NCBI RefSeq assembly: GCF_038562635.1
Contig: NZ_JBCFBO010000003.1
Coordinates: 1 to 64,000 of the forward strand
Reading direction: 5' to 3'
Length of the DNA: 64,000 nt
Source: Methanobacterium sp.
GTDB lineage: Archaea > Methanobacteriota > Methanobacteria > Methanobacteriales > Methanobacteriaceae
Every line of letters starts with the position of its first letter. Positions within the stretch are counted from its first letter, which is position 1. Below are positions 29,582-38,863 of the stretch, piece after piece. The notes beneath the pieces were generated by a model. That model was not told the origin of the DNA and did not search any database. It saw only the letters and a program-made list of their open reading frames with translations. The translations under genes and the position numbers were made by a program.

Positions 29582-30112
29582 ATGATCGAAATTCGATTTC
29601 ATGGACGTGGTGGACAGGGTGCAGTGACTGCTGCTGAAATTTTAGCAAAAGCAGCTTTTGAAGATGGAAAGTATTGTCAAGCGTTCCCGTTCTTCGGTGC
29701 TGAACGAAAAGGTGCACCAGTCATGGCTTTTACAAGAATAAACGATAAACCAATAAGAAGAAGATATCAAGTTTATAATCCTGATCATGTTATTGTATTG
29801 GATGAAACTCTCTTAGAAGCGGTAGATGTATTATCAGGGCTTAAAGATGGTGGAAAAGTAGTTATAAATACCACAGATGACGTTAATCTTGGAGAAAATG
29901 TAGACTCATATAATATTGACGCCACAGGAATTGCTCTGGATATTTTAGGAGTTCCAATTGTCAATACAGTTATGTTAGGAGCATTCGCAGGAGTAACTAA
30001 TATAGTTTCACTAGATTCTCTTATTAAAGTAACTAAAGAAACTTTCCCCGGAAAAATAGGTGAAAAGAACGCTAATGCAGCTAAAATAGCCTATGAAAAA
30101 ATTAAAAAATAG
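29582..30112 (+). CDS. porC: Pyruvate:ferredoxin oxidoreductase, gamma subunit
   Basis: Por interconverts acetyl-CoA, CO2 and pyruvate with ferredoxin; in methanogens it works mainly in the pyruvate-forming direction for biosynthesis. The gamma subunit binds near the CoA site. The 176-residue protein begins [20 protein letters not shown], the family signature, and includes [13 protein letters not shown]. The ATG at 29582 is fixed by GGAGGT five bases upstream; a longer in-frame start at 29552 has no site. It is first in a six-gene operon in the order porCDABEF known from Methanothermobacter. Confidence 0.95.
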
Positions 30113-30120
30113 GTGATTTC

Positions 30121-30363
30121 ATGACAGCCATAGGAGCAACTGTTAAAGAACCTGGAAGCAGTGTCAAAAATAAAACAGGAAGTTGGAGAACATTTAAACC
30201 TGTTTTAGATAAAGACAAATGTATTAATTGTGAAAATTGTTTTTTATTTTGCCCAGAAGGGTGCATAACTAAAGAAACTGATATAGATTATGATTATTGT
30301 AAAGGATGCGGGATTTGTGCCCATGAGTGTCCTGTAAAAGCTATTAAAATGGAGAGAGGATAA
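30121..30363 (+). CDS. porD: Pyruvate:ferredoxin oxidoreductase, delta (ferredoxin) subunit
   Basis: The 80-residue protein has two four-cysteine motifs, CINCENCFLFCP and CKGCGICAHECP, for two [4Fe-4S] clusters that pass electrons from the ThDP site to external ferredoxin. The first ~25 residues (ATVKEPGSSVKNKTGSWRTF) are the usual PorD extension. It starts 8 nt after porC and ends 1 nt before porA. Confidence 0.95.
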   Translation: MTAIGATVKEPGSSVKNKTGSWRTFKPVLDKDKCINCENCFLFCPEGCITKETDIDYDYCKGCGICAHECPVKAIKMERG

Positions 30364-30364
30364 G

Positions 30365-31516
30365 ATGAAAGTTATTACAGCAAACAGGGCTATTGCAGAA
30401 GCAGTTAAACTTGCAAAACCAAAAGTCGTACCTGTTTATCCTATAACTCCACAAACAACCATCTCGGAATATCTAGCAACCTTTGTTGCAAATGGAGATT
30501 TAAACGCAGAATACATAAGAGTTGAATCAGAACACAGTGCAATAAGTGCCGCAGTAGGTGCATCTGGTACAGGTGTTCGAGTATTTACTGCAACATCATC
30601 TCAGGGTTTAGCATTAATGCACGAGATCTTATTTGCAGCAGCTGGTTTAAGAAACCCAATAGTAATGGGAAATGCAAACAGGGCATTATCAGCACCATTA
30701 AGCATATGGAACGATCAGCAAGATTCAATCTCACAAAGAGACACAGGATGGATGCAGTTCTTTGCTGAAGATGCTCAAGAAGCTCTTGACTTTGTATTAC
30801 AGGCTTACAAAATTTCTGAAAACGAAAAAGTCTTACTTCCAAGTATGGTCTGTGTAGACGGATACTATCTCACCCATACAGTTGAACCAGTAGATATCCC
30901 AACACAGGAAGAAGTTGATGAATTTTTACCTCCATACAAACCAACACATTCATATCTTGATCCTAAAGATCCGATGTCACTTGGAACATTTACAGATCCT
31001 AATTACTACATGGAAGCAAGGCATGACATGGAAGTAGCCATGGAAGGAGCTAAAGACGTAATAAGGGATGTAAACAAGGAATTCGCCGAAAAATTCGGTC
31101 GTAAGTACGACTTAGTTGAAAATTACATGTGTGATGACGCTGAAGTGATCATCATAGCCATGGGATCACTTTGTGGTACAATAAAGGCAGTTATAGACAA
31201 CATGAGAAAAGAAGGACATAAAGTCGGTCTTCTCAGAGTAATAGCATTTAGACCATTCCCTAAAGAAGATATATACAATGCAATTAAGAACGCGGATAGA
31301 GTAGCTGTTCTGGATAAAAACATCTCACTGGGTATTGGAGGAGTCCTGTTCAACGAGATCAAAGCTAAAATGGATGTAGATGCCAGAGGCTTTATATTAG
31401 GTCTTGGAGGGCGTGACGTATCCAATGAAGATATAAGAAATATAATTGAAATTACCAAAAATTCTACTGAAAGCGATACAATTAATTGGATCGGCTTAAA
31501 AGAGGAGGAAGCATAA
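30365..31516 (+). CDS. porA: Pyruvate:ferredoxin oxidoreductase, alpha subunit
   Basis: The 383-residue alpha subunit contains YPITPQTTISEYLA near residue 26, the substrate-side signature of the 2-oxoacid oxidoreductases, the Glu-bearing RVESEHSAISAAVGA (about 57-71) and the domain II segment beginning DAEVIIIAMGS. It forms the ThDP pyrimidine-binding half of the active site with PorB. It is separated from both neighbours by one base, so the subunits are translationally coupled. Confidence 0.95.
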   Translation: MKVITANRAIAEAVKLAKPKVVPVYPITPQTTISEYLATFVANGDLNAEYIRVESEHSAISAAVGASGTGVRVFTATSSQGLALMHEILFAAAGLRNPIVMGNANRALSAPLSIWNDQQDSISQRDTGWMQFFAEDAQEALDFVLQAYKISENEKVLLPSMVCVDGYYLTHTVEPVDIPTQEEVDEFLPPYKPTHSYLDPKDPMSLGTFTDPNYYMEARHDMEVAMEGAKDVIRDVNKEFAEKFGRKYDLVENYMCDDAEVIIIAMGSLCGTIKAVIDNMRKEGHKVGLLRVIAFRPFPKEDIYNAIKNADRVAVLDKNISLGIGGVLFNEIKAKMDVDARGFILGLGGRDVSNEDIRNIIEITKNSTESDTINWIGLKEEEA

Positions 31517-31517
31517 A

Positions 31518-32384
31518 ATGGAAGTACCTGAAAAAGAATTTCTTGCTGCTGGGCACAGAGGTTGTGCTGGATGTGGTGCTACCATAGGCGCAAGACTTGC
31601 ACTTAAAATGCTAGGTGAAAACACTGTAGCAGTATCTGCAACAGGCTGTTTAGAAGTTATTACAACTCCATACCCTGAAACATCATGGAACATCCCATGG
31701 ATCCATGTAGCATTTGAAAATGCTGCAGCGGTAGCATCAGGTGTTGAAAGAGCTCTCAAAGCACAGGGAAAAGATGATGTTAATGTAGTAGTATTTGCTG
31801 GAGATGGTGGAACAGCAGATATAGGGCTTCAATCTCTTTCAGGAGCTATGGAAAGGGGACATAATATAATTTACATATGTTACGATAACGAAGCTTACAT
31901 GAACACTGGAGTCCAAAGAAGTGGTGCAACACCATACGGTGCATCAACAACCACATCACCACATGGAAAAGAAAGCTTTGGTGAAGATAAGCCAAAGAAA
32001 AACATTCCAATGATAATGGCAGCTCACGGTGTTCCTTACGTTGCAACAGCATCCATTTCATATCCTGAAGATTTCATGAAAAAGGTTAAAAAAGCAACCG
32101 AAATCGATGGACCTGCTTATATCCACCTCCACCAACCATGTACAACCGGATGGGGATACGATCCATCAAAAACCATAGAACTTGGAAGATTAGCTGTCGA
32201 TACTGGTTCATGGTTGCTTTATGAAATTGTAGATGGGGAATTTAAAGTAACATACAAACCACTGCAGAGAAAACCTGTAAATGAATATTTAGAAGCTCAA
32301 AAACGGTTTAGACATCTTGCGGATGAAGAAAAAGAAAAGATCCAGAATTATGTGGACAGTATATGCGCTGAACTTAAAATATAG
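31518..32384 (+). CDS. porB: Pyruvate:ferredoxin oxidoreductase, beta subunit
   Basis: PorB binds the diphosphate of ThDP and one [4Fe-4S] cluster. The 288-residue protein has the N-terminal cluster motif GHRGCAGCGATIGARLAL, the ThDP motif GDGGTADIGLQSL (about 95-107) with the following YICYDNEAYMNTG, and the C-terminal cluster Cys in HLHQPCTTGW. Spacing to porA is one base and to porE 12. Confidence 0.95.
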   Translation: MEVPEKEFLAAGHRGCAGCGATIGARLALKMLGENTVAVSATGCLEVITTPYPETSWNIPWIHVAFENAAAVASGVERALKAQGKDDVNVVVFAGDGGTADIGLQSLSGAMERGHNIIYICYDNEAYMNTGVQRSGATPYGASTTTSPHGKESFGEDKPKKNIPMIMAAHGVPYVATASISYPEDFMKKVKKATEIDGPAYIHLHQPCTTGWGYDPSKTIELGRLAVDTGSWLLYEIVDGEFKVTYKPLQRKPVNEYLEAQKRFRHLADEEKEKIQNYVDSICAELKI

Positions 32385-32396
32385 GGGGATATATTC

Positions 32397-32888
32397 TTGG
32401 AAAAAGTATTGATTCAACCAGAGATTTGCGATGGATGTGGAGATTGTGAAGGAGCATGTGAAAAACTTCACGGCACATCAAGAATCATGGTAAGAGAAGT
32501 CGAAGGTGCTTATTACCCCATTATTTGTCAGCATTGTGAAGACGCTCCATGTATGAAAATCTGCCCTGTAGATGCAATTGATGAGGGATCAATTGACTCT
32601 GAAAAATGCATAGGATGTTCTCTATGTATGCTCATATGTCCATTTGGGGCAATTTCAATACATGAAAGAAAAGCACACAAATGCAGCCAGTGCCCTGATC
32701 TTGATACTCCAGCATGTGTTAAAGCATGTTCCAAAAGAGCCATTTCCATTGTAGATACTGAGAAAATGAAGCTAGAGAAACAGGCCGAACACATTAAAAA
32801 GTTATCAGGTATCGGTAAAAAGTCTAAAAAGAAAGGACTCGTAAGTGTTTTAACACACGGTACAAGGGCAAAGGATGCTCTTAAATAG
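32397..32888 (+). CDS. porE: Por-associated polyferredoxin
   Basis: The 163-residue iron-sulfur protein has several cysteine groups (CDGCGDCEGAC, CQHCEDAPCMKICP, CIGCSLCMLICP, CSQCPDLDTPACVKAC), enough for up to four [4Fe-4S] clusters in the CooF/HycB pattern. It starts with TTG after AGGGGGAT. It is known in Methanothermobacter to be co-encoded with Por and is thought to shuttle its electrons. The basic C-terminus (IGKKSKKKG) is unusual for a ferredoxin. It overlaps no gene and is followed closely by porF. Confidence 0.9.
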   Translation: MEKVLIQPEICDGCGDCEGACEKLHGTSRIMVREVEGAYYPIICQHCEDAPCMKICPVDAIDEGSIDSEKCIGCSLCMLICPFGAISIHERKAHKCSQCPDLDTPACVKACSKRAISIVDTEKMKLEKQAEHIKKLSGIGKKSKKKGLVSVLTHGTRAKDALK

Positions 32889-32898
32889 GAGGCATGAA

Positions 32899-33330
32899 AT
32901 GAGAGAATTAATTTCACGACCAGAACTTTGCGAAGACTGCTCAAAATGTGAAAGGGAATGCCCTCAAAATGCAATAAGAGTTATAGAAGGAGTTGCAATC
33001 CACTGTTTACACTGTGCACCAGATAGGGCTCCCTGTTTAAACATATGCCCAGAAGATGCCATAGAAGAAATAGACGGTGCAATTGTAGTTGATGAAGACG
33101 CATGTATAGGATGCGGCCTCTGTAAAACTGCCTGCCCTATTGGAGCCATCTACATAAATGAAGAAGGTATTGCAAAGAAATGTAACCTGTGTATTGATCA
33201 GGAAACACCTCGCTGTGTACTCACATGCCCAACCGGCGGTCTGAAAGAAGATTCATCAGAAATGATATTAGATAAGCGTGAAAAAGTCGCTAAGGAACTT
33301 GAAAGACTTAGGATGATCATGAGGTACTGA
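32899..33330 (+). CDS. porF: Por-associated polyferredoxin
   Basis: The 143-residue second accessory ferredoxin has the same pattern of cysteine clusters (CEDCSKCERECP, CLHCAPDRAPCLNICP, CIGCGLCKTACP, CNLCIDQETPRCVLTCP). The ATG at 32899 follows AGGAGG by six bases; the longer frame from 32875 would start inside porE. It ends the operon, and a hairpin plus T-run follows. Confidence 0.9.
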   Translation: MRELISRPELCEDCSKCERECPQNAIRVIEGVAIHCLHCAPDRAPCLNICPEDAIEEIDGAIVVDEDACIGCGLCKTACPIGAIYINEEGIAKKCNLCIDQETPRCVLTCPTGGLKEDSSEMILDKREKVAKELERLRMIMRY

Positions 33331-33343
33331 CTTATTCAATAAT

Positions 33344-33377
33344 GCTTAATCAGAATTGATTAAGCTTACTCTTTTTT
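33344..33377 (+). terminator. Terminator of the por operon
   Basis: A perfect 8-bp stem GCTTAATC/GATTAAGC with a 6-nt loop is followed by TTACTCTTTTTT, 14 nt after the porF stop. Confidence 0.65.
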
Positions 33378-33562
33378 ATTAAAATTTATTTTATTTTAAA
33401 ATAATTTATTAGCTGCAGATTAATTAAAATCATGCTATTTATAATTGTAGAATCCCCAAACAATATTTCCTGTCCTATTTTAATATCTTACTATAATCAA
33501 TAATTATATTAAAGTTAATAGCAATATTTAAGAATTGATTTTACTTTGTGGAGAAGATATGA

Positions 33563-34141
33563 ATGAAAGACCAATTAAGGAAGTCAGGTATTGAACTTAT
33601 TGGAGAAGTACCATGGGGCACACATTTTTGTCAATTCTATCAAACTAAAGAAAACTTAATAGATATACTGATCCCTTATTTTCAAGCAGGGCTTGAAAAT
33701 AATGAGTTCTGCATGTGGGTTACCTCACAACCCTTAACTACAGAAGAGGCTGAAGAAGCATTAAAAAATGCTGTTCCTTATGCAGATAGTTATCTCAAAA
33801 AGGGGCAAATTGAAATTATCTCCTACAAAGACTGGTATCTTAAGGAGGATGCCTTTGATTCAAATAGAATCTTAAATGGATGGGCTGAAAAATTGGATTA
33901 TGCTTTAAAAAAGGGCTATGATGGTTTAAGGCTAAGTGGAAATACTTTCTGGCTTGAAAAAGAAGACTGGAATGAATTCAGCCAGTATGAAGAAGAAATA
34001 AATGATGTATTTGGTAAATCCAATGTGCTTGCCATTTGTACATATTCCCTTGATAAATGTAATGCAGATGATGTAATCGACGTAGTTAATAATCACCAGT
34101 TCGCCCTAACCGAGCTTGAAGGTGAATGGGCACTTATGTAA
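33563..34141 (+). CDS. Stand-alone MEDS-domain protein
   Basis: The 192-residue protein consists of one MEDS (DcmR-like) sensory domain: GEVPWGTHFCQFYQT near residue 14, then NEFCMWVTSQPLT and the late string LAICTYSLDKCNADDVIDVV. MEDS domains occur in methanogen and methylotroph signalling proteins, often fused to kinases; here there is no output domain. GGAG lies nine bases before the ATG. Ligand unknown. It might act in trans on one of the PAS kinases in this region. Confidence 0.75.
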   Translation: MKDQLRKSGIELIGEVPWGTHFCQFYQTKENLIDILIPYFQAGLENNEFCMWVTSQPLTTEEAEEALKNAVPYADSYLKKGQIEIISYKDWYLKEDAFDSNRILNGWAEKLDYALKKGYDGLRLSGNTFWLEKEDWNEFSQYEEEINDVFGKSNVLAICTYSLDKCNADDVIDVVNNHQFALTELEGEWALM

Positions 34142-34238
34142 CATGTAGCACTTGAAATTTAAAATAAAATTGATCATCATTTAATGTCTAAAACATCAAA
34201 TGGATTATATAACTTAAAATTACTAGTTTGCCAATAAC

Positions 34239-34493
34239 TTATTCATTTACACCATTTTGAAGTTCTTTTAAGTCTCCGTGAAGTAATTCTTCAAGTTCAT
34301 CTGCCATTATGACCATTTCCAGATATTTATCAGTGTCATCAATTGTATAAATAATATTTCTTATTGCGGGAATAAATTCCAACATATTTTGTGCATCTTT
34401 AACTGTTTTAGGCTTATGTTTAGGGTTTTTATGTAATTCCAATACGAATTTAATTACTTCAGTCCAGACTTCATCGTAATTATATTCTTTCAT
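34239..34493 (-). CDS. Hypothetical small helical protein
   Basis: Unrecognised 84-residue acidic protein, mostly helical (MKEYNYDEVWTEVIKFVLEL; MVIMADELEELLHGDL). The ATG at 34493 is chosen because the first residues of the longer frame from 34592 look non-coding. No clear ribosome site is seen. Function unknown. Confidence 0.5.
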   Translation of the reverse strand: MKEYNYDEVWTEVIKFVLELHKNPKHKPKTVKDAQNMLEFIPAIRNIIYTIDDTDKYLEMVIMADELEELLHGDLKELQNGVNE

Positions 34494-34797
34494 GTTACTA
34501 ATTATATTGAAAGTATTACATAAGTAATTTTCAATAATTTTTACTTTCCCATACAATATTTTAACAAAGCTTATGTCTAGAGTATTGTGCAAATATTTAC
34601 CATTTAAATTATTATTTAATTTTTGATTAAATAAATAGAATTTTTTAAAACAAGTTACCTAAATTAACCAGTATGGAAAAATTTTGTTTTTTTTTTCAAT
34701 ATAACCTATTAATGAAGTATAAACTGTACACATGATATGGACATGAGCGTTAACAGAAATCAGATTATTGCTATAATTCCAATAGGCAGTGACCACA

Positions 34798-35886
34798 TCA
34801 ATGAAATATCTTAGAAATATCAAATGTGGGTTTTTGAATTATTTTTTTAGAAATGTATTCTTTGAATTTTATTTCCAGAATGAAAAATAAAGAACCCACT
34901 ATAATCAGGATAATTATATTACTAATTAAAGAGGTTATTCCATAAATATGCTGTAATCCAAATTCTTCAATAGTTGAAGCCATTGAAAGTCCTGAACCAA
35001 AAACTATTATCTGCACTAAAAAAATGTGGTAAGAAGCTCTGCCAATGAACCCAAATAAACCAGAAATTTTTTCTGAAACTAATGGTAAATATCTCAAGCC
35101 GACTAAACATATAGCTAATGGGTAAAAAAAAGATAGAACGTTACGAGGTTGCCATGCAGGCTGGAAGTGTATAAAATTCCAATTAAAAACCGAAATTGAT
35201 ATCATATAAACAACACTTACAATTAGCCCCATTATTATAAGTTTTCTTTTAAACACCGTCTTTAAACTGTTAATATCAAAGTTATCTAAGGTCCAAACAC
35301 CCAATGCTATTATAAATAAATACCTTAAGATACACGCTCTATAAAGATATGAATTATTTTCTAAAACAGGAATTTGATTGGCCAATATCTCAAAAACAAA
35401 AGTTAATACAAAGCTTAAAACTAAAGTAAATTTAGGATTTTTCTTGTATAAGTAATATAATATAGGAAAAACAAAAACAAACTGAAATATAATGGATACA
35501 AAATAGTTACCAGGCCCAGATAATGGTAAATAACCTAAAATGCTTAAAAATCCTATGTAAAGATCTCCCTTAAATAAAAGACCTAAAATTGCAGACAATA
35601 TGAAAATAACAATGAATGGATAGAGTAATCTTTTAAAACGGCCCTTAATATAGTTCGTATTATATATTTGACTTAAAGTTATGTATCCCCTTCTTTTAAA
35701 GGACATTGCTGCATTTAAACCCATAATAACAAGAAATATTGGTACTGCTTGTTCTATAGTGAAAATAGATAGTGGAATTTTAGCTAAGTTTCCAGGTAAT
35801 ACATGTAAAGTTATAACTGCAATTATTGCAAGTCCTTTTATAATATCTATTTGAATGTAATGCTTGCTTTCATCCAATTTAAGCAC
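34798..35886 (-). CDS. Acyltransferase-3 family membrane protein
   Basis: The 362-residue protein has about ten hydrophobic helices. It opens DIIKGLAIIAVITLHVLP, which carries the His of the family's first motif, and continues with the RFKRLLYPF motif after helix three and a late GRASYHIFLVQ segment. Members O-acylate sugars or lipids at the cell surface. The substrate is unknown and no glycan genes adjoin it. Confidence 0.78.
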   Translation of the reverse strand: MLKLDESKHYIQIDIIKGLAIIAVITLHVLPGNLAKIPLSIFTIEQAVPIFLVIMGLNAAMSFKRRGYITLSQIYNTNYIKGRFKRLLYPFIVIFILSAILGLLFKGDLYIGFLSILGYLPLSGPGNYFVSIIFQFVFVFPILYYLYKKNPKFTLVLSFVLTFVFEILANQIPVLENNSYLYRACILRYLFIIALGVWTLDNFDINSLKTVFKRKLIIMGLIVSVVYMISISVFNWNFIHFQPAWQPRNVLSFFYPLAICLVGLRYLPLVSEKISGLFGFIGRASYHIFLVQIIVFGSGLSMASTIEEFGLQHIYGITSLISNIIILIIVGSLFFILEIKFKEYISKKIIQKPTFDISKIFH

Positions 35887-35963
35887 CGATTAGTAATATT
35901 AAACCAGTAGTATTTTGAAAGTTTCTAAGATAATTAAACTTTATAAATCTACTAAAATAACTT

Positions 35964-36071
35964 TTATGAGAGTTTATACATTCTATTAGTTTGTTGAAAG
36001 TCTTTATAACCTGAAATTTCAATAATGCCTACAATTAAAATCAAAACTAAAAATAATGTCGTTCCCTTCAA
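35964..36071 (-). CDS. Small single-span membrane protein, 35 residues
   Basis: A TTG-initiated frame is preceded, at 5 nt, by GGGGGCGG, one of the strongest ribosome sites in the window. The product begins MKGTTLFLVLILIVGIIEIS, a single transmembrane helix, and ends with a short polar tail rich in Gln, Asn and Lys. I do not recognise it. It lies between the acyltransferase gene and the fumarate hydratase gene and is transcribed toward the former. Confidence 0.5.
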   Translation of the reverse strand: MKGTTLFLVLILIVGIIEISGYKDFQQTNRMYKLS

Positions 36072-36257
36072 ATTATCCGCCCCCGCTATGCTGATTCAAT
36101 ATATTTATGGAAGATAATAATAATAGTTACTATTACAATCAAACAGAAAGGGTTATGTTTAGTTATAAGAAATAACTTAATATCTTCGTTTTTTTTAATA
36201 CGCTTGAAAATAACTGATTTAAATAACAAAACATAATATTTATTAGAGAGGTTTATC

Positions 36258-37097
36258 ATGATTACTCAAAGTACTATAGAAGATACAATATTTAACTTAT
36301 TCAAAGAGGCCGTAATCAAGTTGCCTGATGATGTCAGGAAAGCGCTTGAAGAGGCATATAAAAATGAAGATGATGAGATTGCATGTCTAAATCTTAAAGC
36401 TATACTCGATAATATTGAAGCTGCTGAAGAACTTAACGTTCCAATGTGTCAAGATACAGGTCTCCCAATTATTTTTGTTAAACTTGGTAAAGTTGAAGTT
36501 GAAAACCTCTATGAAGGCATAAGAAATGGGGTCAAAAGAGCCACTAAAGAAATACCACTCAGGCCAAACGTGGTAAATCCACTAACAAGAGAAAATACAA
36601 GTACAAATACAGGCAATTTGATTCCTCAAATAGATATAGAACTTATTGATGAAGAAAAAATTGAATTTACAGTTTTTCCAAAGGGTATTGGATCAGAAAA
36701 CAACAACGCCCTCAAAATGGCTTTACCAGGAGAAGGTATCGAAGGCATTAAAAAGTTCGTTCTGGATACAGTAATTGCTGCCGGTGGAAAACCATGCCCC
36801 CCAATAATTGTGGGAGTTGGAGTGGGAGGACTATCAGATATGGCCATGAAACTTGCAAAAAAAGCGCTGCTTGGAAAAGTTGGAGAACGGAATCCAGACA
36901 AGATGATTGCAGAACTGGAAGAGGATCTTTTACGCCAGATAAACGAAACTGGAATTGGTCCAATGGGCCTTGGAGGTAAAACAACAGCACTCGATGTGAA
37001 AATTCTAACTGCAGATACCCATACTGCAGGACTTCCAATAGGAGTATGTATTCAATGCTGGGCCGGAAGGCATGCAGAAGCTGTTTTACGGCCTTAA
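36258..37097 (+). CDS. Fumarate hydratase class I, alpha subunit
   Basis: The 279-residue protein matches the N-terminal half of class I fumarases: VPMCQDTGLPIIFVKLG near residue 57, NPLTRENTSTNTG near 105, IGVCIQCWAGRHAEAVLRP at the end. Three cysteines sit where the [4Fe-4S] ligands are expected. It hydrates fumarate to malate in the incomplete reductive TCA branch; the beta subunit is not adjacent and must be elsewhere. GAGAGG precedes the ATG. Tartrate dehydratase alpha is the close alternative. Confidence 0.9.
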   Translation: MITQSTIEDTIFNLFKEAVIKLPDDVRKALEEAYKNEDDEIACLNLKAILDNIEAAEELNVPMCQDTGLPIIFVKLGKVEVENLYEGIRNGVKRATKEIPLRPNVVNPLTRENTSTNTGNLIPQIDIELIDEEKIEFTVFPKGIGSENNNALKMALPGEGIEGIKKFVLDTVIAAGGKPCPPIIVGVGVGGLSDMAMKLAKKALLGKVGERNPDKMIAELEEDLLRQINETGIGPMGLGGKTTALDVKILTADTHTAGLPIGVCIQCWAGRHAEAVLRP

Positions 37098-37509
37098 AAT
37101 AAGATTTAAAAATCCTTTACTCTTTTTTGTTTTTACTTTATAAAAAATATCTTTTCCATAAAATGAGAAAGTTTAAAATTTCTAATCACAAACAGGCGAT
37201 ACCCTTACAAAAATTACTGCAAAACAGGCAAATAATAATTAGAAAGTAAATTTTGGTTCAAGGCATATATCCTGGAATTCCAACGTTATCACATCAAGAA
37301 TCTCCATGAAGTTTCAAAGGATGATATACAGGATGTTCCAAGCGATAGATAGCAAACATGTTAGTGGAACCATAATAGACACTTAAACTGGTGCACATTA
37401 TAGGAATTTAAATTTAGTTAAACAGCCACAAACTAATTAATAACGATTTAACTGTAACAAATCAAAGTATACATAATAATTTCACGACAAAACAAAAAGA
37501 GATATGACA
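37098..37509. other. Intergenic with possible coding remnant
   Basis: About 410 nt. A T-rich tract at 37117-37135 probably ends the fumarase transcript. From about 37240 a plus-strand frame without a start reads FKAYILEFQRYHIKNLHEV and stops at 37350; it looks protein-like but matches nothing I can name. Confidence 0.35.
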
Positions 37510-37896
37510 TTATATTGCATCAGATCCGTAAGCTTCCTGCATTATATCATATATTTCTTCTACTGCTTTTTTCATCCTTAAAAAAACCATACCCGTATTG
37601 ACATTCGAATTCATAGAACATACCAAAGCTACAGATGAGAAACCCATAATAATTATCTGTATTTTCTCTCCAGTTATTAAAAGGCGCTTTAGCTCATCAT
37701 TACCTACATCTTCAAGGGTTTTTTTACCAATTTCCAGTAAAGATGCAGACATTGCAGCTATTCTCTGGTTTTTAACATGAGGATTACTTGAAGTAAATAT
37801 CAGTCCGTCCTTCCGGATAACATAGGACTCCTTGATATCAGCACGCTCCTGCATATCCTCAAGAACTTCATATATTTGCTCTGAAATTGGCCTCAT
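37510..37896 (-). CDS. Roadblock/LC7-domain protein
   Basis: The 128-residue protein is one roadblock/LC7 domain, with the amphipathic helix and strand pattern IKESYVIRKDGLIFTSSNP, then the helix AAMSASLLEIGKKTLEDVG and strands IIIMGFSSVALVCSM and NTGMVFLRMKKAVEEI. Such domains pair as dimers and regulate small GTPases (MglB, Ragulator). It is last of a five-gene operon containing a GTPase, so a GTPase-activating or scaffold role is inferred. Confidence 0.8.
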   Translation of the reverse strand: MRPISEQIYEVLEDMQERADIKESYVIRKDGLIFTSSNPHVKNQRIAAMSASLLEIGKKTLEDVGNDELKRLLITGEKIQIIIMGFSSVALVCSMNSNVNTGMVFLRMKKAVEEIYDIMQEAYGSDAI

Positions 37897-37941
37897 TTTT
37901 AAATCACTGGTTTAATTGATTTTAGAGATGCTATAAACAGG

Positions 37942-38292
37942 TTAGTTATCAGCACAATCCCTAACTACTTTTTTAAGAGTTACCCTGATCATTCCAATAT
38001 TAGCATTATTTTCTGTTAATACTATTATAACATGCTTGTTTCCAAATTCTTCTATAATAATCTTTCCCGAATCTGTTTCAACAATTAATTTCTCTAAATT
38101 ACCATAACTAATACTTCTAATCATTTCTCTAACTGCACCAAGTGCTGCAGCAGTTGTAGCGCTCAAAATAGAAGTATTTTCATCTAATTTACTTACAGGA
38201 ATACCATCTAATCCTGCTAAAATAGATTCTTTTACCCCAGTTATCCTATTTATAGAAATTAAAGCTTTTTCGAAATTTGTTTCAAGTTTCAT
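37942..38292 (-). CDS. Roadblock/LC7-domain protein
   Basis: The 116-residue protein has the same fold plan: VKESILAGLDGIPVSKLDE, the helix TTAAALGAVREMIRSIS, strand GKIIIEEFGNKHVIIVL and NIGMIRVTLKKVV. It overlaps the GTPase gene upstream by 11 bases, so the two are translationally coupled, the strongest hint that it is the GTPase's direct partner. Confidence 0.8.
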   Translation of the reverse strand: MKLETNFEKALISINRITGVKESILAGLDGIPVSKLDENTSILSATTAAALGAVREMIRSISYGNLEKLIVETDSGKIIIEEFGNKHVIIVLTENNANIGMIRVTLKKVVRDCADN

Positions 38293-38803
38293 TGGATTTA
38301 CCCAAACTATTTAATTTTCTTTCAATATTTTCTATAAGACTGCCCATTATATTTTCAAGATCTTGATTTTCAAGTGCTGACGTGTTAACCACTGGAATTT
38401 CGTCAGGTATACTAAGTTCTTCCCTAATTTGAGAGTCTTTAATTTCACAAATATCCGTTTTATTGGCAGCAATTATATAAGGTACATCATATCCCGTTAT
38501 AAACTTTACGAGTTCATGGTCAACGGGTGATATCCCTACAGTAGAGTCAATTAGGAGTATAGCTCCGTCCATTCCAGTAGCAAGAGTGTTCCACATAAAA
38601 GAAAATCTCCTATGTCCGGGACTTGCAAATAACTGTATTAAGAATCCCTGTTGTTCAATCTGGACAAAATCAAAGCTGGTTGTAATGCTATTAAAGTCTC
38701 CTTTAAGAAGCAGATCTTGCCCGCTTAATTTTTCGACAAATGTTGTTTTCCCTGCATTAAGAGCACCGAATACAACTACTTTAAGGATAGATCCCGCTGC
38801 CAT
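38282..38803 (-). CDS. Small Ras-like GTPase (MglA/COG2229 type)
   Basis: The 173-residue GTPase has the P-loop GALNAGKTTFVEKL (about 12-25), a switch I Thr in SITTSF, the switch II FASPGHRRFSFM and the guanine motif ANKTD. The switch II motif lacks the usual Asp of DxxG, having Ala-Ser-Pro-Gly, which recalls MglA-like GTPases. It is embedded between roadblock genes and a sensor-like gene. It should be a molecular switch in the cytosol controlled by the roadblock proteins; the output is unknown. Confidence 0.85.
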   Translation of the reverse strand: MAAGSILKVVVFGALNAGKTTFVEKLSGQDLLLKGDFNSITTSFDFVQIEQQGFLIQLFASPGHRRFSFMWNTLATGMDGAILLIDSTVGISPVDHELVKFITGYDVPYIIAANKTDICEIKDSQIREELSIPDEIPVVNTSALENQDLENIMGSLIENIERKLNSLGKSNET

Positions 38804-38863
38804 TAACTATTAACGCCCCTTTTCTATGTTTGCTACAATTTATATCTCAAATTTTTTAGATCC

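Noticed and set aside
34738..34815. 25-codon plus-strand frame starting MDMSVNRNQ
   Set aside because: No ribosome site and it overlaps the end of the acyltransferase gene; too short to support.
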